The notes under the pieces: generated by a model
What the model saw: only the letters and a program-made list of their open reading frames with translations
The model's database searches: none
What the model was told of the DNA's origin: nothing
In this document: positions 1 through 11,442 of the stretch, in pieces
Layout of the letters: the number at the start of each line of letters is the position of its first letter
Numbering within the stretch: position 1 is the stretch's first letter
NCBI RefSeq assembly: GCF_007655135.1
Contig: NC_045129.1
Span: forward strand, 16,590,274 to 16,654,273
Reading direction: 5' to 3'
Origin: Punica granatum
Lineage: Eukaryota; Streptophyta; Magnoliopsida; Myrtales; Lythraceae
Length of the DNA stretch: 64,000 nucleotides
Translations under genes and position numbers: made by a program

Positions 1-3000
1 TCACTGAACATGTCAAACTCGTGTTTTAACTCTAGATTTGGAACATAGAGTTCCACCTAACAATTGTCTAATGTTTGGTTAAGTCGAATGAACGATTATT
101 CCGATTTTGCATGTCTTATGACAGAGAACAGTTCTAACTACCCGAATCTATGGTAGGATGACAGAAACACTGAAAACGGATGAAGAGAGCTATGCAAATG
201 ACACTTGCACCCGAACGGGCTGCCCGTCTCCGACCGTGAATCGAAGTGTTTCTGTCATTCTAATGTTTGAGGAGTCGGCGATTCACAAAACAACGGTTAT
301 GCCCTTGATCCGTAAAAAGTATAGAGTGTATGTGTGAAATTGAGATCGCGTGACACGAAACGGTCTAAAGAAGACTCGTATATCTCGACTTGAGCCACCT
401 CAAATCGGGCTCGAACTCGAGTAAAGGTACATAAGTGTTCTCTAGATGCATAAGCTATGCATGTTACGCGTCTAGGTGCTTTGAAATTGTTGGTTTTAAA
501 AGGGCATTTCCGATGGTTTGTGACCCGTCGACACGATTACAAATTAACATCCGATTCGTGCGATTTATTTTAGGTCGAATGAAGCGTCTCGTTTTCCTAT
601 GTGTGGAATTATTAGTGATTATGGCCTCGAGCCTTGAGAATTACGAGTTAACGGAATAGATTCATGAACGGGAACCAAAACGGGTAATTGAGGGGCCGAA
701 GTGGTTTCTGATACTCAAATCCATGCATAATACTTACACTAACGTGCTTACATGCCATCTATTGCATAATTAACAACGAAACAATAAATCCAATTACAAC
801 CAACTCGAGAAACGAAATTCATCGAGGTAAAGAGGTCACCCTTGACCCGAATAAGGTCAAAGAGCTCTCGGTCCTCTCCCCTGAAGGATGGCCGTGAGCC
901 TCATTGACCCATTCCGGGTTTTAGACGATCTCTTTAACCTAATTTCATTACTTCTCGCATGCATAAGACATTAAACACGACAATAGCATGCATATTAAGA
1001 AGAAGGTGCCGCCATGATCATGGGAAGACACATACAAGCATACAAGCATGGACAAACGCGATATTTACGGAATCGATAAAACGTCACCGACTCATGGGAA
1101 GCGAAAAAGTGTAAAAAAACTTGGGAAACGACTTAAGTCGAGGAAAGGAGGCCATCCAAGGCCCGAGGAAGCCAAGAGGGGCTCTCGGCCACCTCCCTTG
1201 GGGTGCGACCGAGAGGCTCCTTTGGCTTGCCCGAGCCAACACAGCCTCCTCGACTTCGATTCAAGCCTTTTCCCGACAAGCTAGCACTTTATACGATGAA
1301 GACATGTAAAATGTGGCATAAAAATGCATAAAAAATGTAAACTTGCATGCAAATCGGTCATGGACCGCCTTATTACCCAACAAATGCAAAGAAAATGTAA
1401 AAGTCCTAACTTTTCTAAGTCGAGAATGATTATACCTAGCCCCGGGATGCCGGAAAAGTCAAGGAAAGTAGAAAAAATGGGTTCGGGAAGTTGGTTCTGC
1501 CCCCCGGAACGAACAGACCCGAATCGGTGAAGTCGGGTCGGCTGGCAAACCCGACTGGCAGTCCAACTTGTCGGGGCTATACCGGTTGATCAGGGTGGCT
1601 TTTTCGTGCGGGGTCGGTTGCTTTGGATTCCCAAGAGAGTAAGGATCATGCCTACGTTGGTTTCGTGAAGATTGCAAGAGTAGATTTTCCAAAAATCAAA
1701 AGCAAAGTCGAATCAGTAAAAAATGACAGACCCAGTCGGGGCAAAACAGACCCGACTAGCACACGATAAAAAAAAAAGGATCTACAAGTGGCTCCCGGTG
1801 GTCTTTTGATGCAAGGTCAGTGGATCCCGACTCCTAAGAAGCCCCCGGAGGTGGCTGTGGTGGTCGTTTTCAAGAAGTGACTCAGATCGACCTGATCTGG
1901 AAGAAAAGTTAATAAATGTAAAAAATGGACAGACCCGACTAGGCAGGTTGGAAAGAAACGGCTCTCCCGGGGGATCCCGGTGGTATTTTGCTGCAAGGTC
2001 AGTGGCATTGGACTCCTAACTGACTGAAGATCACGGTGATAGGTGGCTCATAGCGTGGTTCAACCTGAGCTGACTTGAAATTGGCAAACAAGTAGAGGGT
2101 AAACCACATAAGATAGTAAAATGACCCAAGAACAGACCCCGATTGGCAGTGTCGCTTGTTGGGGCTGCTCCAGTCGATCGGGATGGTTTTTTCATGTGGG
2201 GCCGGTTGCATTGGACTCCCAAGAGAGTAAGGATCATGCCTATAGGTGGTTTGCAGTGTGCAAATACCTGACCCGACCCGTATGATCTTGCAAAGTTTGG
2301 GACAGAAAATAAAACCAGAGGAACAGACCCGACTGGGCTGTTTGAGTTGAAACGGCTGCAAAGGTGGCTCCAGGTGTTGCACCGAGTCTGCATGGGCCCT
2401 CTCGACTCTCAAAGGATTGCTTGAAGGGGCTATGATGAGCTCAGGACGTGCAAAGGCTCGAGCAAACCGAAAACTCAAAGAAGAAACCGATAAGTTCACA
2501 GAAAAATCGGTAAGGAAAATAAAGAAAAAATGTGGTCTTGCATGGTTAATCGGCTCTCGGATCATGACCTCCTTGTCATGGGAGAGAGTGAGGATCGTGA
2601 GGAACCCTTAAGGAGTGATGGCACGACTTGCCATAGTCGTGGGAGGAGAGAAATTGTCTTGAAATCGATAAACGCCTAGAGGGCTCGACTCCAGACAGCG
2701 CTGGTTCGGGCTGCTGGAGGCTTCGAATCGCGAAACTAACACCGAAAATGGACTCGGGATGTCGAATACATGTGGGGTATGAAGTTTGGTTGAAGTTGGT
2801 TCGGGTTGGATGGCGGTCGCCGGAAAACGATTGAGTTTTCCGGCAATTTTGGCCTTGAACCGGGCTGTGCTTGGGCTATACGACTTGGGTGTTTTTGCTG
2901 AAGCTTGGGAGGTTTTGAGAGAGTTTTAGAGTGAAAGAGGCTAGAGAGATGTGCAAGGGTGTGTTGTGATTAAGTTGTCCCATACTTAGGCTTATATATG

Positions 3001-4551
3001 GGTGCTTAATGAGGAAAATTAGGTGAAATTAAGCTCAATTAGAGGGTAATCAAAGGGCATCCGATTTTTTGATGGGATTAGGATGGGAAAATGTCAAGTT
3101 TGAGTGTGGGGAAAGGAAGAGGAAAGGTGATGGGAGGTGATGGATAGGAGATGGTGTAAGAGATATTTTGAAATGGGTGGTTGAGGGCAATTTGGCTTGC
3201 CTCTAGAGGAGAGCCATGGCTCGCGGCTTGGCTCGGCTCGGCTCAGCTTGGCTAGCTCAAGAGTCTCACTTGATTAGGAAGAAAGCCGGAAGAAGCTCGG
3301 GGCTCGATTGATCGCGCGTTCGATTTTCGTGGTTCGCTTGAACGACGAATTATCAATATACACGCGAACACGATTTAAATGAGCCTAATATTGACATGTT
3401 TTATATAAGTGAATGCTCGAGTGTCTCGGGGACTCAAAAACCAATTTTTCTCCATTTGGATGATCGGGGCAAAGTTGTCTGTTTCTGTCGCCCATTCACG
3501 CCTCTGCGTACTGTGCTGCTCGTGTCGGTGTGCTTTGTGCTTTGGGCAGAACGATTGACTCGCCGATCCCGACCGGAGATTGATAACAGGAGATGACCTA
3601 GGAATCCGCAAACGGGGCTCTCTCAGTGTTTCCCAAGTGTTCTGATGTGTTCGGAGATATTGCGATCTCTGTTTGTCCAAAACGAGTCCCGAAGGATTGC
3701 CGAGAGGCGTTTGTGACCATTAAAAGTCACTCGGGAAACCGATATGCTTTGCTTGGTCAGAGCCAAAATGATTTCCTAGCCCCTGAGAGTTGTTCGAAGT
3801 AGGTGGTGCAGAGTTCGGGCGTCAACATTCCCTTGAATAGGCTCTAAGCGCGAGATTCCGTCTAAAAGGGGCCCTTTTACTGTCGGAATGGTACTCGGGA
3901 AACCTAAATGGATTGTGCAATGTGATTAGGTCTATTTCCCAAGCCCTTGAGGTCCCTGGGATTGATCAACGCAGATTTCGTGCACTGACAATTTGTTGAA
4001 AGGGTCTCCGGCCATGTTTCTGTGTAAAAAGAGCCCCTATTTCCGGGTTGAGATCCACTCGGGAGGCCAAGATAAGTTCCGAAAAGCAGTCTGAAACCTG
4101 TTCCCTGGTCCTGGTGACCCTCGAATGTGTGAAGACCTGTTTCCGGGTGCCATTTATTGGTTCGTGGATCGGGCGTCCAGTTAGCAAGGCGTTTGTAAAT
4201 GTTCGAGAGTGCCCCGGCTTAAGCAGGCGACTTTTGAAATGCGCTCAGAGGTGCCATTGGTCATTTTGGTACCAAGAGGGATTTTTAGAGTCCCATATTA
4301 GATACCTTCTGACGCTCCGATGATCCGATGATGAATAGTACCATAGTGCTAGCTTTTGCTGTTTTGAGGTTCGTTGTTTGTCTATTCTTCTGATTGCCCC
4401 TCTTGCGCCCTTTTGGTAGCCCTGGCTCTTTCCTGTAGTTCATGTCTCTGGGTCCGCATGTTCGCATCCGTCGGCCTGACCGTGAATAGTGACCCGAGCT
4501 TTGGTCGGGTGTTCTCCGTTGGAGCCAGTGGACCAAAATGGGGTGCTGACA
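1..4551 (+). mobile_element. Very long LTR-like repeat, family L copy A (5' end outside window)
   Basis: Non-coding repeat sharing blocks with 12971-17695 and 45761-50251. The start of the window (an 'actcgtgttttaactctag' block, then 'gtccacctaac'-like sequence) matches the stretch near 46870. The block around 3335-3400 ('cgaattatcaatatacacg') matches 48990-49040. The end 'ccaaaatggggtgctgaca' at 4533-4551 matches the ends of the other two copies. By comparison with copy C about 1.1 kb of the 5' end is missing to the left. No gag, pol or primer site is seen, and the sequence after 4551 is not a primer-binding site, so this is a solo LTR or a 3' LTR. Small ORFs inside it have no recognisable domain and I do not call them genes. 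Confidence 0.7.
1500..2400 (+). repeat. Internal imperfect duplication within LTR copy A
   Basis: A block around 1510-1660 ('cccaagagagtaaggatcat' at about 1629) recurs around 2125-2245, an offset of roughly 590 bp. A shorter unit with 'tgcaaggtcagtgg' occurs near 1811 and again near 1993. Part of this repeated segment explains why copy A is longer than copy C over the same interval. Confidence 0.65.
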
Positions 4552-4771
4552 CTTCACACAGGAAAGCATGGCAAGAATTTGATCGTATCCAAAGTTTGAA
4601 GCTGAACCTAGAAATATGAGGCTCGGTGTTTGTTCAAACGGGTTCAACCCTTTAAACAATAATCTTAGTAAGTGAATAATTTTATTTTTAATTACTACAT
4701 TTTATGAATGTATCTTGTTATACTTGTTTTGAAAATTTAATTTACTAATTCATAAATTTCTTAATCTATAG

Positions 4772-6752
4772 ATGTCTAAACAACACGGTCGTAAAAAGAA
4801 GACTCTCATCAATCTGTTGTCCCTCCCCCACAGTCGAATGAGCTGATGAACATCCCTGAACGGGAGCATTTGTTCCCTAGGAGTAACAACTAGTCACAAT
4901 ACGTGAACTTTGGAGTTCGAGATACACCTCCAATGGGCCAAGTGATTCTCTACACGCAGCTGGAGAAGTGATGTGCACCCTATTCACGACACATGATGCC
5001 CTCGGATTCCATCCCACGTCATGAAAGTGGTCATATGACATCTCTGTATGATGATTTACAAGTGATCTAATGATTCCATCAAACATAAATCGTAATATTT
5101 GCTTACTTCGAGAGTCGTTTGATATGTTAAGTGTAATAATGTTGATTAAAGTATGTTGCAGGTTCCAGAAACTCATCCGTACATATTTCCATCACTAGGA
5201 CAATGTTAACAAACAAAGTTACCTATAGGGAATTCTCTTCGAGATAAGGCACGTAGGACTCCCAAGGAGGGTAACGGTGCATCTCCTACATGGGTCCCCA
5301 ACCACCGTTAGGGTAGTGGCCTGATGAGCCAGGGCTATATAATGGGATGGTCTATCTCATACCCGATTTCAATGACGTGTACATAGTATTTTTCCTTTAC
5401 GTGTTAACTTGTAGTACGTGTTGTCAATGTACATTGATTATCGTAAATGAGATCAAGTAATAAATGAAGTTATTCTTCCAAGTTTATTGATTCGAGACAG
5501 GGTGTGGATAAGATTGTGGCGGTATTAGAGAGCAACATCAACTGCTTCTATCAGTTGGGCAAGTCGATTTTTTCATTGGGTAGAGTCCCAAAACCCATAC
5601 GTTAGATGATGTTCCAAGAGAAGAAGGTGATAACGATGCGTTTATATATAGATAAAGTATGTATTTCATTTAAAGTAGTTTAACTAATTTTTACTTTTTA
5701 ATTATGCAGAAATATTGTTTTTGGAATTTTATCCACGAGGAACATATGAAGACGACCTTCATGAAGAAGGCTAGTGATCGTTTATCAGATATATATCATG
5801 ATCATAGGGTCAATGGACTTGAGCTTCATTTCATCGGGGAAGCGCATTTGGATGAGGTCCATAAGCATTAGAGCGACCGCAAGTTCAAGACTATTTCCTA
5901 GAAAGCCTCAGCGAATTGAAATTCCAATGCTGGCACATCAGTTCACTGCGGAGGATGTATATCGACGGGTACACTTGCCTATAGAATGGTAAGCTATTTG
6001 TTGCATGTCCATCACCATTGAAATATGATTTTAATGGAATTAACCATCTAATTATTAACTTTTGGAACGATTAAATATATGGTTTGAGCGATGAAGAAAG
6101 ATGAAGAAAGATGGGAAACCGCCCGATGTGGTGCAGCTATATGAAAGAAACCATCAAAAATCAAGGATAAATCATGGGTTGGCTCGTATGCACCACAAAA
6201 TATGGGAAGTTATTATACAATATTGAACATGTTCTTTTTTATATATAAGAAGGAGAATAATGACTTTCTAATTACTTTCATGTTAATTATTTATGGATAT
6301 TTAAATTTTTTGTTTGATTATCTTAACAGGAGAAGTTCACTCAGACATCTCAGTCTACTGGCACCGGACTTTCAAATGATATAAATGCCAAGCTTTGGGT
6401 GGATACGGTTGGAACGAGTAAAAAAGGCCGTGTACCAAGAATGAATTGGTTTTTTCACAAAACTTATACCCTAGCACCAACTGCATGCATGCCATCTTGC
6501 ACGGCCGGGATAAGCGACCAACGCTATGATGAAATGAGCGGCAAGATGTCTCATTTGAGGGGCCTTGTTGAAACGCAACAAGAACTTCTTAAATTTGTTG
6601 CGGGGTACGTCGCTCAATAGATAGGACGACCCGTTCCTAATTTATCACAGGGTAAACAGCATAGCACTGGGTGATAGGAGGAGGAGGAAGAGGAGGAAGA
6701 GGAAGAAAAAGGCGATGGAGATGGAGACAGAGACGACGAAGATGATGTCTAA
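4772..6752 (+). pseudogene. Decayed En/Spm (CACTA) Transposase_24-type accessory gene
   Basis: Remnant of a plant En/Spm-family gene (Ptta/En/Spm, PF03004 type), known as the DNA-binding accessory protein of CACTA transposons. An ATG at 4772 opens a basic stretch (MSKQHGRKKKT) that soon meets stops. Around 5708-5870 the translation reads like KYCFWNFIHEEHMKTTF with later stops. The best part is 6330-6620: TSQSTGTGLSNDINAKLWVD, then GTSKKGRV, then a helical C-terminus about SDQRYDEMSGKM and LRGLVETQQELL. It ends in a Glu/Asp-rich tail, stop at 6750-6752. Separate reading blocks lie between AT-rich intron-like gaps (for example 4660-4770 and 5990-6330). No CACTA termini were found. It lies directly downstream of LTR copy A, which may have inserted into it. 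The assignment rests on the overall pattern, not on a search. Confidence 0.55.
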
Positions 6753-6759
6753 TATGTAG

Positions 6760-7136
6760 TCTTGCTTAAGAACTTTTAACTATTAAGAATTATGTTGGGA
6801 GTCACAATAAATTATGTTATGTTATGGACAATGTTGGTTGTGTTATGTTTTGTTATGGACAATGTTATGTTAAGACTTATGTTGTTTTCGATGTATGGTT
6901 GTGGAACAGAGAGGTTGATCCTTCTCAGTTGTATTTGTAGATCACTAGTTAATGTCAGGTTCAGTGGATATTGTGTTTAAATATGTTTATTGTATTATGA
7001 AAATATTTATTATCAAGACGATTATGTTGTGTTTGTGATTTTGTGCACAGGTTCTTTGTTAATTTTGCAATCTATCCATTTTTAGGTATATGAAAATACA
7101 AATACAAGTAATATAAATATAATAAAGTATAGAGGA
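6760..7136. other. AT-rich spacer with a short TTATG(T)-rich minisatellite
   Basis: No gene seen. 6812-6880 repeats 'gttatggacaatgtt' twice with intervening ttatgtt units. The rest is low-complexity AT-rich sequence. Confidence 0.5.
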
Positions 7137-7350
7137 ATGACAAGCGATATAACCGTAGCTCAACCGTTAAGGAAATTGGCATGGAGGAAAGGGGCATGGG
7201 GAGAGGTCATGGGTTCAAATCCTTGTAAAATCAAGGAAAAAATGGAGAGAAGAGAGTCTGGAAAGAGAGAGGCCCGGATTTCATTTTTTAAAAAGACGGA
7301 GTTACCGAGGGAAGGATCCCTCGATAAATGTGTGTTTTTTAATAGTGATT
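7137..7350 (+). mobile_element. tRNA-derived SINE-like unit
   Basis: An A-box-like stretch 'tagctcaaccgttaagg' (about 7156-7172) is followed by a good B-box, 'ggttcaaatcc' (7212-7222), the two internal RNA polymerase III promoter elements of tRNA genes. The intervening sequence does not fold as an obvious tRNA cloverleaf and the unit continues with purine-rich unrelated sequence, as plant SINEs do. No poly(A) or target duplication was found. The overlapping small ORFs are incidental. Confidence 0.4.
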
Positions 7351-8340
7351 GATATACATTCAAATACCAGGGACGGAGATCAATGTGATAAAATTGGTCA
7401 TAAATCATGTATTCCTAAAGGGTCAATGACCTAATTGATGTAAAAGATCAATCAAGAACCCAGATGCTAAATGTACCTTTCAGGATGCAGTTGTTGATTT
7501 ACTCAAAATGAAAACTTTAAGTGGAACGAATATCTTCTAATTATTCTAGAGTCTATTGTTATTGATTTATTTAGTATGGAGGAAATACGTATTAGACTGA
7601 AAAGATAATTAGAGTTCTGGCATCCATGAGCATTAGATTAATCTCAATAAAGTTCAATATTTCTCCTTTCGAGCGGTGTGACAATTAAAAAAGAGGGTGT
7701 TGCGCAATGTCGTATATTATTACCTAATAACCAAGTAATTTTAAGCTTGATAGGACTACTCGTATTCCTTTATTAACTATTAAGATTTATGTTTCATTTA
7801 CTAAATTGATGGACGTTCATTGTAATTGAAAAAAAAAATGGCGAGGCCTTTCTGCCTACTATATATTATATATAGTCAAGTTAAAATGTAGCCAATGCAT
7901 GTAACCTAAAAGAAAAACGTAGCCTATGCATGTCATGAGAAGTGCACGCAATTAATGAAATTGCATGCACGTTATAAAGCAACGACAACTGTCGCAACAT
8001 ACTTATCCAAAAACAAAAACAAAAAAACAAAAAAGAAGAGGACAACTGTGGCAAGATAAATCCAAAAATTTCTATTATAATGGAACCATTCGTTTGGAGC
8101 ATTTTCTCAGTCCATGGAAAAGAATGCCCTTTAGAACTTCTCTGTTGGCCCATTTTCAAATCCGCTCCAGGTTTCCTGTGTGCGCCACCCCTCGAATTAT
8201 GGAGTCGAATCTCGTAGTGTTTCTTTCTATTTTAGCTGTAAGACTTCCTTCAAATATATTCTTCTCGTATATATATATATATACTAGAACTGTGCTATGA
8301 CTGCCTAATTACTATGTTTACCAGTTTCAGTTCATAAGAT
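7351..8340. other. Intergenic AT-rich DNA
   Basis: No gene recognised. It includes a short (TA)n run at about 8269-8283, and the last about 40 bases (from about 8320) resemble the region that precedes the primer site in the opposite-strand viral block at 9391-9440. Confidence 0.4.
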
Positions 8341-8352
8341 GCTAGGAACGAA

Positions 8353-8365
8353 TGGTATCAGAGCC
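8353..8365 (+). promoter_or_regulatory. Initiator tRNA-Met primer-binding site (plus strand)
   Basis: 'tggtatcagagcc' is complementary to the 3' end of plant initiator tRNA-Met and is the usual minus-strand primer site of plant retroelements and caulimovirids. The surrounding 'agatgctaggaacgaa' is nearly identical to the inverted copy at 9377-9405, showing that two related ends now face each other. Confidence 0.75.
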
Positions 8366-8381
8366 ATAGGTGGGGATAGGA

Positions 8382-8525
8382 TGTAGCTATAAAGTCCGGT
8401 ACAAAACCTCATTTTTGCTAGTACGGAACCTTAATCATAAGGTCATACTAGGCACCCCATTCATCCAGCTTTTAAAACCGTTTCTGGTCACCTCATCTGG
8501 CATAGATACGTTGGAAGCAAAATAA
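8382..8525 (+). pseudogene. Pararetrovirus-like aspartic protease, C-terminal half
   Basis: The reading frame contains FLLVRNLNHKVILGTPFIQL followed by a GID-type turn, ending in TAA at 8523-8525. The hydrophobic strand plus I-L-G-T-P-F is the conserved C-terminal signature of caulimovirid/retroelement aspartic proteases, found just before reverse transcriptase. The catalytic N-terminal half is not upstream here; it lies on the other strand at 11443-11676. Thus the gene is broken and its halves are inverted relative to each other. No reverse transcriptase follows. A plus-strand retrotransposon relic is the alternative. Confidence 0.55.
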
Positions 8526-8547
8526 AATTTCATTTCATCTCTGATAA

Positions 8548-8952
8548 ATGTGTTTACAAAGTAGACTGATTCATTTTATGCAGGAAATGGCCGTGGAATC
8601 TGCTCAAGAGTGGTTACACCAATGGCTGTTTGAACTGTTGCAAGACGACAGTCTTGAAAAAATACAAAATGATATACAGAACGGGGAAACAGACTCTATG
8701 GATCGTATTTATACATCATATATCCATAATATCTGTGCCCACATCGATCATCATGTGTCTCATGTGTTGTGTGCTTACTTTGACAGGCATTGCAAGAGAG
8801 TCCCTCCTTGCGATAAAAAACCATGTTTTATGCATATTAACTCCACTTTAAAAACCCGGGAGGATTATGAGCTAGTCATTGGCCGTTATCTCTACCAGGA
8901 ACCAGTGGTGGTATATAACCCGGATCCAGGGCCTATGCATGAGGGCCAGTGA
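8548..8952 (+). CDS. Unrecognised ORF inside the rearranged viral block
   Basis: An open frame of 134 codons; the more plausible body starts at the inner ATG at 8587 (MAVESAQEW), just after a splice-acceptor-like 'tttatgcag'. The protein is mixed charged/aromatic with many His and Cys (CAHIDHHVSHVLCAYFDRHC), yet no spacing matches a zinc-finger family I know. Its 3' end overlaps the opposite-strand ORF ending at 8872. I cannot assign a function. It may be a viral or captured fragment, or a chance ORF. Confidence 0.3.
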   Translation: MCLQSRLIHFMQEMAVESAQEWLHQWLFELLQDDSLEKIQNDIQNGETDSMDRIYTSYIHNICAHIDHHVSHVLCAYFDRHCKRVPPCDKKPCFMHINSTLKTREDYELVIGRYLYQEPVVVYNPDPGPMHEGQ

Positions 8953-9390
8953 ATCGTCCATTTTCATTCTGAAAGGAGAAGCTTTGATCTCCGCTTTTTG
9001 ATGGATTATTTGGAGGGTACCTAAAGGTGGGTGTGTTGACTCAACCGGGTCTGCGTTAGCAAGATCCCACTTTACGGTTTTCTGAGTTACACATACCATT
9101 CTTTCTGGTACGAAATAGTTTTCAAACCAATCCCAAAACAGGATATTCGTGGAGTTTTTTAGCATGAATGTTGTCCAACTATCTTGGATATGAGACTTGA
9201 TTAATTTTTCAGAGAAGAACTCATAGAGCCATCTTCTCTTGTCATCGTTATGGGGTCCTAGGAAATCCTTCCTAAGGTTATCGAAATCTATCTTAAATCC
9301 CCTGAGGATCCTAACCAGGGTGGAGGCTCCTGATTCTAAGGATGTTCTCTGGGCATTTAATTCAGATTCCCAACCTGGCTCTGATACCAT
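8872..9390 (-). CDS. First ORF after the primer site of an endogenous pararetrovirus-like element
   Basis: A 172-codon ORF whose ATG (9388-9390) overlaps the tRNA-Met primer site, so the protein begins MVSEPG. It is rich in Trp/Phe/Lys (for example FWDWFENYF near residue 100), with no motif I can name. A capsid-like or other virion-associated role is only a guess from its position right after the leader. The C-terminal part, past about 8950, overlaps the plus-strand ORF and may be beyond the original stop. The protein and its upstream region fit either a caulimovirid or an LTR retroelement using the same primer. Confidence 0.45.
   Translation of the reverse strand: MVSEPGWESELNAQRTSLESGASTLVRILRGFKIDFDNLRKDFLGPHNDDKRRWLYEFFSEKLIKSHIQDSWTTFMLKNSTNILFWDWFENYFVPERMVCVTQKTVKWDLANADPVESTHPPLGTLQIIHQKAEIKASPFRMKMDDSLALMHRPWIRVIYHHWFLVEITAND
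9377..9389 (-). promoter_or_regulatory. Initiator tRNA-Met primer-binding site (minus strand)
   Basis: The minus-strand sequence is 'tggtatcagagcc', the inverted partner of 8353-8365. It separates the promoter/leader region (9391-10078) from the first ORF. Confidence 0.75.
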
Positions 9391-10078
9391 TCGTTCCCAG
9401 CATCTAATCGTAGGGGATAACCATGGAATACTGAAACCATAAGGATCTGATATGCATAGACGATCAAGATAAATATAAGATCAACATGGAAGATTTATTC
9501 AGAAACCTAGCCCATGATGGGCTGAAGGGAGTACATGATATTCAAGAAAACAGAAGAAAACATGAGAAGAAGGAAAGTAAAAGGAAAGAGTCTGAAAGAA
9601 CTCAATCCATGCTTACACTGGAACTTACACTCAGAATGGGGGTTGGAGGATCTGGGTTATAGGAGCCGGATGTTTACATATGAGAAGAAGAAAAGAGAAT
9701 AAGAGAGTATTATCGGTGGATGAGTCGTGTCCCTCGATGATGGAAGGAGACTCCTCTTATAGGCAGTGGTGGATGCCTTGTCGCTGTGCATCTTTGGACT
9801 GTGCACTCACATGCGGGGTATTGTTGAGCCTAGTGGAAGAACTGTAGCTACAGTGCCTTTTTTGTCGCAAATAGTGACAGATTGCTGCTTTATGTCGGGC
9901 ACGCTCGCCGAAAGGTTTTTTGTCCGTTATGGTACCACTGTGAGTAGTGGTGGGACGCTTCCGGAGATTGCGCTGATGGTGGAGCATAGCCTTTTGAGCC
10001 GAAAGTTTTTTGTCCGGTAATGATCCACGTGTCTGAAACAGTACAGTGGGCGGATGCTCTCGGTTTGAGGCTTTGCAA
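9391..10078 (-). promoter_or_regulatory. Pararetroviral-type intergenic region: promoter, TATA box, poly(A) signal, leader
   Basis: Read on the minus strand: a TATA-like 'ctataagaggag' (9752-9763), then a pyrimidine-rich leader, an AATAAA signal (9494-9499) and the primer site. Upstream of the TATA box, a motif around 'ggacaaaaaactttcgg' occurs twice (about 10000-10020 and 9910-9930), like a duplicated enhancer. This order matches the single intergenic region of a circular pararetroviral genome or an LTR. I see no second direct copy that would prove LTRs. The minus-strand ORF 9757-10356 crossing it is considered a shadow. Confidence 0.5.
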
Positions 10079-11437
10079 TCAATATCGCTGATGAGCAATT
10101 TGGGAATCCAATAAAAACTCCTCCTCGAACTTGTCATGGAAGAAATCATGACGGGTGCTAAACCTTGGTTGGATCGGCATATCGATGAGAGAAATATGAA
10201 GGAAAACCCTTTGGCAAGTACCTGAGAACTGGAGAATATGCTCTGGGTATTTACGCCAGTGCCATTCATTAACCTGAACCCAAGCTCGCCATTTGCTGAT
10301 CTGAGTAATGATTTGTCCATCTGCTGGCCAGAACTTTGCCTCTGGGGTGAGAACACTTCTTGAACTTACCGGAGAGATAAAGATGTAATGGAAAGCAGGT
10401 TGGACCTTTATGGGGGAAATCCACTCTGGGGGAGAGGATTCAATGCTGGTGAAGAGGCTGGACGATCGGCGTAAGGACTTCTTGACGAGGTCCCAAGCAT
10501 TATTCCCAAAAAGGGATTGATACTCTGGTCGATGTTCATCCTCTGGTTTTAAGATTATGGATTTGAGAACTCCATATTTTAGAAGATCACAAAAATCGAA
10601 ATGGTGATTATAAAATTTATCTTTTAAAGGAAAAATATAAAAACTTATCCTGGGGATCGAGAATTCCAGGATATGCCTGCAACCATCCATGAGTCAGATA
10701 TCAGCCCTTTCAAAAGCATCATCCTCATCGTGTTGGTCACAGGGTTGTAGAAAATCATTTTGAAAATGGTTTTTCCTTTCCCAATTCCAAAACCATCCAT
10801 CAATTCCTTTTTGTGTGCAAGCACAGAATTGAAGAAGTCTTTTGAAAAAGGAAATCATGGTTGTAGTAAAATCCTGAAGACTTATCTCTGAAATTTTTAA
10901 GACAATGTCCTCCGGAAGTTTTGAAAGAAACAGGATTTCTCCTGCTTGAGGGAAAATGCCACTGAGAGTTACCTCAATGGGTTTTTTAGAAAACATTTTT
11001 TCAGTCATATTTTCGATGGGGGAAACATCTGACCGAATTATTGATGGAGTTGATGAGGACTCCAAATCCTGCTTGAATTTTTCATTTTCTTTTTCAAGAG
11101 CGTCTTTTTCTCTGAGGCAGGTCTCATAAAACTCTAAGACTTCTATTCTTTCCGCACATAGGCTTTCGATTTCTTTTTTGAAGCATTCATTTTCTTTTTC
11201 CAGAATATCTCTCCTTTTTTCACTCTTTTTTAATTTTTTCTTCAGAGCATGATTTTCTCTTTGCATTTCTGCAAAGTGCTCTGTGAAATTATCGAACTCT
11301 ACTAACCTGTTTTGGAGGAAAGCATGAATCTGAGCTTTTTGGAGGGATAGCTCTTGTTGCAGCAAATCGATTTTCAGACAAAGTTCCTGCTGCAAGGATG
11401 CTTTGCTGCTGCTTTGTTCCTCCATATGGAGTACCAA
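10079..11437 (-). pseudogene. Coiled-coil viral-like protein, one in-frame stop
   Basis: Two ORFs (11437-10694, 247 codons; 10690-10079, 203 codons) are in the same frame and separated by a single TGA, so they were probably one protein of about 450 residues. The N-terminal 120 residues are a long Glu/Lys/Leu heptad-rich coiled coil (repeats such as LLQQELSLQ and ALEKENEKF). The C-terminal half is globular and Trp-rich (WRAWVQVNEWHWRKYPEH). It sits between the protease fragment and the promoter region. Coiled-coil proteins in such positions occur in caulimovirids (virion-associated or transactivator proteins), but I cannot say which, if either, this is. Confidence 0.5.
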
Positions 11438-11442
11438 TGCAT

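Noticed and set aside
1048..2611. ORFs in LTR copy A (up to 188 codons)
   Set aside because: They lie in a repeat whose other copies lack these frames; no domain recognised.
7154..7225. A functional tRNA gene
   Set aside because: A- and B-box-like motifs exist, but no cloverleaf stems or acceptor pairing are visible; a SINE is more likely.
9757..10356. 199-codon minus-strand ORF over the viral intergenic region
   Set aside because: It overlaps the coiled-coil ORF in another frame and runs through the promoter/TATA area; composition not protein-like.
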